Positions 17,737-28,628 of a DNA stretch of 64,000 bases are shown one piece after another. Numbering within the stretch: position 1 is the first letter of the stretch; each line of letters opens with the position of its first letter. The notes beneath the pieces are model-generated. The model saw nothing but the letters and a program-made list of their open reading frames with translations, ran no database searches and was not told where the DNA came from. Source of the DNA: Gracilaria gracilis. Taxonomy: Eukaryota; Rhodophyta; Florideophyceae; Gracilariales; Gracilariaceae. The position numbers and the translations under genes were made by a program. The DNA lies in NCBI GenBank assembly GCA_030374805.1, contig JARGSG010000069.1, positions 124,001 through 188,000 of the forward strand. Reading direction: 5' to 3'.

Positions 17737-20700
17737 TGAGTACCGATAACCCTCAGAAAGATGACTCTCGGGCTCCCCAAGCTAACCCCAGTGGAGCTAC
17801 GACGGTTCCCGAAACCATTGGCCTCACAGCTGGTGCAAGAAGTGACCGTCAGAGCACCCGAAGCCAACCTCAGGGACGCCTAATGACCTCCCGTGGATAA
17901 ACCCGAACGGATAGGTAGAGAGCCCAGTTTGGCCTCTCGTCTTCGTTCCCGCTTAGACCGGATCAATTTCCAGCCGTCCACGCAGACGCAGGACGCAATA
18001 GAAATCGCTCCAAATGCCAGGGCAGACCTTTCCAAAGATCTCGCTGAAGTCCTCTGGCCGCAGCTGAGAAGACTCTGTGAAGAGCATGTACAGATCATTT
18101 TGGATACTCGCGTACCAATGGTCTTGGAAGGGATGATTGACCAACTGCTTCATCGCCTTATCTCTATGGTCTTGGAGTCGATAACCTTTGTCGATTCCAT
18201 GGCCTCGACCATCCGGATGGAGGTCACACTCCAAGCAGGTCCCCCGGCCCTTGTGGCCGCTAATCAACGTAATCCATCGGCCCCTGTGTGGCAACCACAT
18301 TCCGATCCACCGGGAGTAGCGGCCTTACCAGCTCCTTGCCGGATCGATTTGCAGGAAGAACAAATGAACGTGCACCCAGAGAGTGAAGGAGAGCCTTCCC
18401 GGAAGGTAGGCCTCATGGATGCTCGACCCAGGAGGTACCAAGGGTCCCAGGAGCCCCGTGGGCCTAGTGGATATGGCGATGGGGAGGTCGCTCTTTTGGA
18501 CAGACGAAGTGTTGACTATAGGAAGAAGAGAGGCAAGAAGAAGGATAAGAAGTCCAGAAGAGAGAGAGACTATTCAGACGATAGCGATGATGATTCCAGT
18601 TCGGACTCGTCGTCCCCCGACTCGGAAGCCATCGAGGAGGCTGTTCGATGCCTCAAACCGCTGATCACTACCAACAAACTTTTCAAGAAAGTTCTGGATT
18701 ATCGAGCATACCGCTTGGTTGAAAAGTCCAAACTTTATTCCGCTTCGGTGGCCCACAAGGTCACCAAATGGGAAAAACGGATGCAGCTCACCCTTACGGA
18801 CAAGATCTCGGATGCTGACCCGATAACCGTCCTCAGGTTCTTGACATCAGGACGTGATTTCCTTCCAAACCACGAATGTGACCGAGTCGGACTTTGCTGA
18901 CCAACTATGGAAGAAGGCGTACCGTTGTGAAAATGTGTTTTCTGATGGTCGATTCAAGCAGCAATTCATCACTGGGCTACTTCCGCCCATTAAGAAACAT
19001 GCGTGCAATCATCATACAGACCACCAGAAGCTTTCCTTCCGTCAGCTTCTTACTTATGCCAAGGGTTACGGCAAATCCTATACGACTTCTCCTCGGGCTG
19101 CGGACATGGATGGCAGAGGGCGAGCTTCCCCGTTGTGGGAAAGCTATAAATTCCATATGGTCAATATCTCTCAAAGTGAGTCCGTTGGCCTCATGCATTC
19201 GGAAGAGGGAGATATCTTTCCAGTTTCTTTCTCTTCCGTGCCGTCTGGTGCTCCATCCATACCGACCACCGGAACGAGCAGTCCATCTGGACATACCCTG
19301 CCGAGGTACACATTTGTCCAATCTAGGAAGGACGTTTTCACCCAATCAGGTGCCTGCTTTATTTGCCTGTCCACGGCGAGACCGTGCGACTGCATGAAGT
19401 TCAAGCCAGAGAACGTTCGTAAGAACCTGTTGGCCAGAAGAAATGAAAACATTCAAGCGAGAAAGTCCGAAGGAATGTATGCTCGCCCATACCAAAAGAA
19501 GTCCGAAGTCTACAGGCTCTATTCGATACGCCCATCCTCGCGAGACAGTCCGTCCTTCGCCTGTCAAGGTTATTGACTCGAACGACTCGTAAAGGATTCC
19601 ACAGATATAAAACGACGGAGCTCCACTGGCCCGTCATGGAGACACGGAACAGGAAAACGAGTAGAGGAGCGGAACGAAGCGAACCGCCTTTCTGAAGATC
19701 CTAGCCTCAAATCCGTTGTCCACGAGCCAGTGTGTACTAGCTTTTCAAGTCGTTCGCAGCCTAACCAACCAGTGCAAAATTTGATTCACGAATTGGAAGA
19801 GCCGTCATTGTATGACTCGGACCCAGTTTGTGTCCTTAGGAAAGAGAACTATAAGGTTCGAATGACTATAGGACTCCGCATCTCCCACGGCGTGGTAATT
19901 ACGATCGTGGTGGATATCAGTGCTGGGCCGGACCTGGTACATCCAAAGGTCCTGCTATAGGGTTGGAAAGACAAGGTTCAGATGAGGAAAACCTTCAGGA
20001 TCACAGATGCGTCACGCCGACCCAGGGCCATTAAAGGAATCATACCACTGTTTATCCAAATGGTCCGTCTAAAATTTCGTTCTTGGTTCCTTGTTTGTCC
20101 CAATTTAGGCGCGGAGCGCAAGCCTGGGACTTCCTTCATCGACCGTTACGTGAAGGTCATCTTTCCAGGTCTTTGGAAAGTCAAGTTCAAATGCGCACAT
20201 CCAGTGGCTTTGGTAGGTTCGAAACCGGGACCGGACGCGAATCCACGACGTCCTCCACTGGCTACAAACACCGTTTCCAACAAGCTCAAACTCACAAAGG
20301 CGTTTTTGATACCACCAATGACTCAGACCACCGCTTTGGCAGAGTGCGAATCTTCTGTTCTGTTGACGCTTCAGAATCATCCGAATACGATTCGGCTTCA
20401 ACTCACTCTCATGACAAATAACGTAATGGACTTTCGTCCGCGTCAGCCGTTTATGGTCAATCTCAGTAATTTCCGAGACCAACCAGTTCGGCTACCTAAG
20501 AGAACAGCGGTTGGCATCGCCCTGCCAGCTCCTATGGCAATTATGGAAACCAGTTTGGACGACCATATCCCCAACGACAACGAAGACGTCGAGCCATGGG
20601 AGAGGGAAGTCTACATGGGCGAGGAATTCGAATCCTACCGACCTCAGGCTATAGAACTCCTTCAAGAATTAAATCCATGTGGTCTGGCAAGTTGGGTGAA

Positions 20701-23700
20701 ATTCGGGCGGCGAATCACCTAATTGACCTCAAGGAAGACTCAAATCCGGTGTACCAACACCCCTATAGGACAGGCCTTAAGGGACGGTCCATCGTCGCCG
20801 AACAAATGGCGAAGATAAGGAAGGCCAATGTCATCGAACCGGCCCTTCCACACCAGTCCGAATGGGTAAGCCCGTGTGTCCTGGCTGCAAAGAAAGACGG
20901 ATCGGTACGGTTCTGCATGAACTACAGGAAACTGAATTCCATGAGCAAACGGGATTTGTATCCTATTCCCCGTATGGACGACTGCCTGGACACCTCAGGA
21001 GAGGCCACTGTCTTTACGACCCTGGACGCCAACTGGGGTTATTGGCAGATACCATCGAACGATGCCGCAAAACCACTGACGACGTTTGCGACCCACGAAG
21101 AACTTTTCAGGTTTAGCAGAATGCCCTTTGGTCTGATGAACGCGCCTGCGACTTTTCAGACAGCGATGGACATTATCCTCTCAATGGTCAAATGGAAATT
21201 TGCTCTAGTCTACTTGAATGATGTCATTATGTTCTCGAAGACCATTGGGGAACACTTCAGCCACGTGAAGACAGTTTTTCGGATTTTCCAACAGGCCGGC
21301 ATAACATTGAAGCTACCCAAATGGTTCCTCTTTCAGGCCTCTGTGGACTATTTTGGCCATGTGGGCTTGCCTGGACGGTTTAAGGTAGCCTCTAGGACCA
21401 CAGACGCTATCCGCCAGGCGAAGCTTTCAAGGATCCACACGGAGCTGCGTTCCTTCTTAGGACTCTGTGATGTCTACCGCCACTTTGCCCAAGGGTTCGC
21501 GACATTAGCTGCTCCGCTGAACGATATGCTGAAGAAAGGGACACCATCGGAGTTTGATTGTCTTACGGACGAGCAATACGAAGCCTACCAGACCCTTAAA
21601 AATAAGCTTCTTAATCTTTTTATCTTGGCCCTGCCCAAACCGGACAAGCCGTACATCCTGATATGGATGCGTCCAAGGGCAAGATTGGATGTGTGCTTCT
21701 CCAGGAACAGAAATCTCCGAAGGACTACCGACCAATTGGATAAATTGGGGTCGCTCACTGACGAGCCCAGAGCGGAACTACAGCACGTCGGAGAAGGACT
21801 GCTTAGCCATCGTCTGGTCTGTACTGACACTACGGCCATACTTGGAAGGAGTCCGTTTTACAATTAGAACAGACCACCATTCCTTGAGGTAGCTCATGAA
21901 CATGGCTGACGCTTCCAGTCGGCTCGCCCGATGGAGATTCCGGTTTTCTGAGTTCGATTTCGACGTCGCCCATAGGCCGGGTATCAAGCATCAAGCCGCC
22001 GATGCCCTCTCTAGAAATCCTGACAGACGGAACGGAGCAGCCTCTCTTGGACGACGAGTTACCCACTCCGGACCTCACGGAATACGAGTCAGGGAAAGAG
22101 GATGAATACCTACTAGGTCAGGTGAATTGCAACGACCCAGAAGTGGATGCGAAGACGGTGTATCTCGTGGACTGGCCAATGGAAGAAGCTCGTGAAGGGC
22201 AGACCCTTGAGGTCAATGCGGTTCAGCCGGAAGAAAAGGAGCTTCTGCCCATCCACCTCGATGAGCTCTTACAGGCCCAAAAAGACGACGTCTACTGCAA
22301 GAAGCAGGCTGACCTCGTTGGAAGCCCTGGCTGCCTATTTGACTATGACCGATTTGGATTGCTTTGTCGTAGAGCACCTCTGGACGGAGCCATCGAAAGA
22401 GTCATTGCGAAGTCCCTTAGAGCACGAGTGCTTTAATTGGCTCATTATCCCCGGCTGGCTGGTCACCCTGGAGGGACGAAGATATATCAGTCCCTACGGA
22501 AGCATTTCTATTGGCCGTTTATGGTAAATTACCCTTGATTTACTTCAAGGACATGCATTTTATGTGCAAGGGCGCGTGGCTCGCGAGCCACCCATCAGGC
22601 CAAACTGAAGTTGTTTCCAGCCGCCGGACCATTTGAATTCATTGCGACTGATATCCTTGGGCCTTTGCAGTCTACGACCCACGGGAACAGCTTCATATTG
22701 GTGGTTACCGATAGGTTCACCAAGCTGACACGAGCTATTCCCCTAAGGTCCACCACAGCGACGGACGTTGCTATGGCCTTTCTGAACCACTGGGTATATC
22801 CATATGGTCTGCCACTTTATCTTCTTTCCGACAATGGACCACAGTTTGTATCCAAGTTCTTTGCACACGTCTGTGCATCCCTGGGCATTAAGCATGTCAC
22901 CACGACGCCTTATCACCCGCAGACCAATGGACAGGCCGAGCGTTTCAATCGGACCATCTTGGTCATGCTGGTGCACTACACAGCCGAACACCAGGCTGAC
23001 TGGGGTGACTACGTAGGACCACTGGTCTATGCGTACAACACGTAAGTCCATAGGTCTACAGGAACCACGCCCTTTGACCTGACGCTAACGCGACAGCCAC
23101 CGCACTTTGTAATGGACCTAAAGGACTCATGGATTCCTCAGGACTACACCGCTGAGATGACTCCTGCCCGGGCCAAACGGTACTCCCGAAAGCGGATTGA
23201 TGACATTACCCGTACGGCCCGTACCACTTTAACGCGTTCCCAGCGCAGGTACAAGGCGAATTTCGACAAAGCCATTCGGTTCACAACGTCCCTCAAGAGC
23301 GGCGAGATGGTCTATCTGGACCGCGCCCCAACGTATGAACGAAAAGACGACATCGAGATAATCACGCGCAAGCTCTTACCTCGTTCTACTGGACCCTATA
23401 AGGCACTGTCTTCTACCTCTCACACGGTCACCATCGAGATCGATGGGCTACATGATACGGTCTCCATTGATCGGGTCTCAAGAGTCCCGCTGAAGCCCTC
23501 TGGACATCCGTCAGGTAATGCTTCACATCCGTTGGACACCGCATCACGTCCACAGGATACTCCGACCGACCCCAAAACGGCCATGTTTTAGGGATCAAAG
23601 GATGCCAGAGTTGATCCTACGGTCACTCGGAAGCGTCCTCGAGCTCCCCGTTTAAAGACAGTGACTGCAGATCCAATGATCTCACCCCCCGCGCAAAGCA

Positions 23701-23924
23701 ACGAGAGCGCTAGGCCGTCCCATTTGGATGATGACGGCTACGCCCCTTTGGACCAAATGGTACTGCCAGAGGATATGGGCCATCGCCCCAGTGAAACAGG
23801 ACGTTGCTCTCAGTTGGACAACCATGGGTTTGCTCCAATGGATGAGATGGAACTGCCGGAGGACGACCGTTTTACTGCTCCAAAGGAAAGTGCAATTGAC
23901 CATGTGGTCAACGCTGGACTATAA
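17737..23924 (+). mobile_element. Ty3/Gypsy retrotransposon fossil 1 (gag-pol), no LTR pair found
   Basis: Parts lie in the usual order. Gag begins near ATG 17737 and runs to about 19580, with a block of Lys/Arg then Asp/Ser runs near 18510-18620. A protease-like region spans about 19.8-20.4 kb, reverse transcriptase about 20.7-21.4 kb, RNase H about 21.6-22.0 kb, an integrase zinc/core about 22.2-23.05 kb and an integrase tail to 23.59 kb. A last acidic stretch (23661-23924) holds two copies of a motif of the type LDDDGYAPLDQM. The element is broken in at least six places. I could not find matching LTRs, so it is probably truncated at both ends and older than the Gypsy at 45-57 kb, which shares its gag layout. 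Confidence 0.85.
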
Positions 23925-23965
23925 TGTCCTATCAAGGCAAGCTTCCCGGGAACGTTTATATTTCA

Positions 23966-24529
23966 TCAAAAGTTTCCGATTGGGATTCTTCTGATGTAGG
24001 CCACGCAGGAAATGCGGCCGTTCTTCCCGCAAGAAAAGCGATTGTCAGTGATGTTATGATCGACAGTCCGTGAGGCTCCGTCGACCGCCAAGGTGTAGAG
24101 AAGGACCGTGTTCGTAAGATCCGTTTCGTCATCAACGGCACGATACACTTGACGACGCTGGTCCCTATGTATAGTTCGAATGGACCAATCATTTTCAGAA
24201 ACGGAATAGTACGTGTTGGTGTCATCGAGGGACTCGGTTAGTCCCAGCTTGTAGAAGCCACGTCGGGTAAGCTCTTCGTTGGCTTGTTCGGTGACGAATT
24301 CGGTAATGTGGCGTTCGAAAAGCACAAAGAACTCGCCTCTTGACACGCGATATGGCCGCGGATGAGCTGTTGTGAAGATCGCATACGGGAGCCCTGAGGA
24401 AGTGCCGTCGTAGAAAACGAATCTCTCAATATTATCTCAGCTGGACAGGGCGTAGATCATGTGATCGCGCATTGAGCTTGAGGAAGTTTTTCCTCCGCGG
24501 CGAGGTGTACGGGCTGCTTTCGTAGCCAT
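23966..24529 (-). pseudogene. uncharacterised ~187-residue protein with an early stop
   Basis: A single minus-strand frame starts at ATG 24529 (MATKAARTPRRGGKTSSSSM) and runs 188 codons to 23966, with one in-frame TGA at codon 31 (24439-24437). The N-terminus is basic and serine-rich. The rest looks like a well-folded soluble domain (for example YRVSRGEFFVLFERHITEF, NTYYSVSENDWSIRTIHRD). I do not recognise the family and see no membrane segment or signal peptide. It sits tail-to-tail with the Gypsy fossil. A downstream methionine could restart translation, so the product may be shortened rather than absent. It could also belong to an unknown element. Confidence 0.45.
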
Positions 24530-25360
24530 GTCGTCTCGCGGGGCATGACCACCAGTGCTTATGGTGGCTAATTTTCTTGTGCGCGCCATCGCTACGTTTT
24601 AGCTCCGTGCGTATCCAGAAGGGTAGAGGAGTGCCAAAGAAAAGGAGGACACGAGGCTCCGCACAACGTTGAAAACCGAGTTCTGGCTTTCAACACGAGT
24701 GAGACGCGCCCACAGACCGGGGCCTGTATACAACAGACCGTACACATATGTATTTCACAACCGTCGGGGTAGTCGCACCGCACCGTATGCAAGGCAGTCG
24801 TAGAACGGAGCGCGCAGGGATGAAGAGATTGTGCGTATAGTTGAATGGAGTTGCACGAAAAGGGAGTTAGTCGTAGTACAGAAAGTGTGCATGAAGAATG
24901 AAGACCAATAAAGAGAGGTGGGAAACGAACGACGCGAGGGTGCATTTATACTGGTGCGCGAACGTTCCAGCGCACGATTTAGATTTTTGTTTTAAAGGAG
25001 AATGTCTGTAAACGCCATCTGTCACGCACTGCACCACGGTGACGCAGTGTCAGTGAAGGGGCGTGTTGGACACGTTTGGCGCTTGTGAACCACACGTGCC
25101 AAATAGAATCTTGTCCAGCAATTTTTGGTGGAACACTTTCCATTCAATCTTCCACCGCGTCGCCGCAGATCATGATATGTAGCGGTCGGCAGGACGGCGC
25201 GTTTTCGAGTGAAAAGGAAAGAGAATGAGAACAAGAGAGAGAGGAGTACGTTTGCCCCTTTTAAAACCAACTTCCCGAGAAACAAGCTTTTACCCTCCTT
25301 GCTTTTTTACGCCATCACGAGCGCGCTGCGACGTGGTGATGACACTCGACAACATGTTAC
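24530..25360. other. intergenic stretch, nothing recognised
   Basis: There is no domain-bearing frame or repeat terminus. The stretch ends where the left terminal repeat of the DIRS-like element begins. Confidence 0.4.
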
Positions 25361-25526
25361 ACGTAACTTTACACATGTTGTGTATAGATTTGAAGATCTC
25401 TCGAGAAGCAGGGAGTGTCTGAATTGTACAATCAGTATACCGACCGTCCAAATGTGCTAGGACTACTTATATGGCATTGTGCTCACTCAGCACATCAGTA
25501 CGACCTGGTATGTCTATTTCTCGTTT
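25361..25526 (+). repeat. left terminal direct repeat of the DIRS-like element
   Basis: This matches 32225-32374 with about eight differences in 150 bases. The match continues for roughly 17 more bases beyond the Tigger B insertion, at 34597-34615. Confidence 0.85.
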
Positions 25527-28500
25527 CGAGAAATTTCCCCCAAAGCTCAGGGCGGCGACATCTTCGATATCTGCGCGAACAAAGCGCAATGGCTGAAAAC
25601 ACCAATACGGACGCTCCGGCGGCTTCCGCTTCAGCAAACCCTGGGGAACCCTCCCATGGCGCGGCATCTTTGGTGCGTTTAGCGTGGGGTACAGCCAAAA
25701 CTACGAGACACGACTTTGTCGCAGTCGTGAGCGACCTCAACGCCGCAAAGTTGGTCGGAGAAGGAAGCATCTTTGAGCGTGGGCCGCATGTGCCCATCAC
25801 GCATTTCGGGTATTTCCAACCCCAGGTCTATTCTTTTCTTGCTGATTTGAAAGCTAAGGATCGGCAATCCTCTAAAGAATGAGAGTATTTGAACGCTGCC
25901 TGTGTATGGACTGAGACGGGCCTAGCAGCTCTTTCACTCTTGCGCACGAGTTCCGAAGACGTTGAGGAGTTCGGGAGGTTTCTCGTGCTGGCTGAGGACT
26001 CATTTAAGGCATCCCTTGAAGTGCTCTCCATGCGTGCACAATACTTTCGTGATATCACAGAGCAAGGTATGGAGACGGCTCGCCAGATGTCGTTTCTCGT
26101 CGAACAGGGACATGATGCAGCGTTTTCGAACTCCTACCGCTTTGCAAGGGAGGCTCTCAGTGCAAAACTGGAAATCGAAGCTGCGAAGCAACCGGCGAAA
26201 GCCCGAATTGAGAGGGATAAGAAAGGAAAGGGCGGGCATGGCTCTGCCCCGAGCGAATAATGGTGCAAGGACAGAGAAGCGCTGCAGAGTGTTCTGGGGG
26301 AGAACCTTTGTGGCGGAGAACGTCCCGACGGGCCGACGCTTGGCGGTTCATCAGGGCTTCGGAGTTCATGGTGCGAGCTATTCGGTTCGGCATTCGAGAT
26401 TTGCCTACAAAGCGGTTTGCTCAGGGCATCGAACTCAGGGACATCCCCAAACCGAGAAAGACAGGGAATTTGCTTTGGCCGACCTCACCGAAGAGATTCG
26501 GGCTGGAATATGCGAGGAAGTTTTGCAAAGCCACGCCGAGTCTTGCTTGGCTCGTGAGCTTATGATCTCGTCTGCCCTCACCACATGGACCGGCGAGGGA
26601 AGTGGGAGAAAGGGACGCTTCGTGATCAACCTCCACCGACAGAGCATGCAGTGACCGAAGGATTCAGTACGTATGGAGACTCTTCCCTCGTTCGCCCTTG
26701 GTCTACAGCAGGGCGAAAAGATGATGTCTTGGGACGTGAAAGAGGAATACCGTCACATGCACCTCCACCCGGACATGCGAGACCATTTCGTCTTTCGTTA
26801 CGGAGGACGGTACTATCGATATATAGCTCTACCATTTGGATGGGGACGCTCAGCTCTGTGGTTCACGAAGAGGCTGCGAATAATGGTTCGACACATCCGC
26901 AACGTTTTCGGTTATCGCCCTTTGCCATATTTGGACGATTTCTTGGTGGCACCTTCGCCAAACACTCGACCGGCGACCTCACTGGATTGCCAAGCAGCTC
27001 GCGAGCAACTCTCCGCCCTCTTCTCCCGCCTGGGCATAGTGCGACACCCTTCAAAGGGTTGTTGGGATGGATCGAGCCGCATCGCACACCTGGGTATGCT
27101 TATCGATACGCAGCGCATGAAAATATACATAACGGACGAGAAGGTGCAGCGTGTGCAACGCCTGCCCAAGAAAATTTTACTCATTGCTCAGCGCAACAGA
27201 CGGCTGGTGGCAACCTCACTTTTTCGCACCTTCTGCGGTGTCTGCGTGTCACTTTCGCTGGCACTGCCTTTAGCTCGCTTTTACACACGGTCCATCTATT
27301 GCGACATGGCCCTCTATGAGCGCCGGAAGTGTGGAACGGGGCAGAGAGAGACAATGGCTACGTCTGGCGACCCTGGAACCGAGGAGCGAAGGACATGCAC
27401 CGCGCGCGTACCCCTGTCGCGGCAGTCCTTTCGGGACTTCCGCTACTAGAGGGCACTTGCCCGTAGAGAAAGGAGAGATATGCATCGGGTTTCAAACGGT
27501 CTTTGCTTTCATGCCGACCCGGCGGACGTGGGGTACAGGGGGACCTTGGGCCCCAATATGGAACCTGGTACCCCGAGTTTGTGGGAGGGTCAAGGTTTCT
27601 GGACAGCGCAGGACCGCGCGCAGTCCATCACAGTCCGAGAGCTACGCGCAGTACGCCTTCTGTTGCACCTGCACTTCTCAGATTACGTCTCGCGTCCAGC
27701 AGTCCGCAAGGTGTTACTTCGCGAGAGCAATCAGGCAGTGGTAACAGTGATCAATGCGATGGTGCCGGCCTCTTTCGCAATGATGAGCAATCTCTGCAAA
27801 CGATGAGTTCTCCTCGGGGTCCTGGGGGTGGAACTGGAGTACGGGTGGATTCCTACAGCGGGCAAAAGGTTTCCCGACCGACTGGCCCGCACATGGGATC
27901 CGGAGGATATCAGAGCTACGGACGTATTCATCGAATCAATACGTCGCGAGCATGGACTGGACGAGGTAGCTTTCAGGCTACGACCTTTGAACGAGCCGCA
28001 TCAGGCGCGTCGCAGATACCTCCGCGAAGAACTGCAACGCCCATGTTCGGACGGCCGCGCGAGACTATGGGCGCCACCTTTCGACCTCCTACCGCTCGTG
28101 ATTCGGAAAATAGAAGCCGAACAGGCCAAGGGAATCCTGATAGCGCCGAATTGGCCCGCGCAGCCTTGGTTCGCGCGATTGGTCGGTTGGAGCTCTCGCA
28201 TGGTGTACCTCGACGAGGACGTGGGCAGTTCCGTACTATACAGCCCCAGCGGCAAATCGTTGAACCCACGATGAGGCCTCACTCTCGCAATCAGGAACTG
28301 ACTGATTCTTGGAAGTCGGGCATTCAGGCAACCGTGCTTGCACGAGCAGGGGCAGGTTTGGCTACAGGAGGAGCCGAAGAGGCTGCGCGGCTTCTGGCCA
28401 ATTACGGTTGGTCGGATGCAACGTGGAAGAACCGTGCGTCTCAGATTTCTAGGTGGTGGCGTTTCTGTGATGAGGACGACTGCTGCCCTTTGCCAGCCAC

Positions 28501-28628
28501 TGACGGCGACTTATGGGCTTTCATTGGATAACTCTCGTCAGAAAGCCGCGTTGGTGCCACGTCACTGCCACACTATCTATCAGCGGTGTCACGGTATCAC
28601 ACTCTTCATCACTTGCCGTCACCATCTA

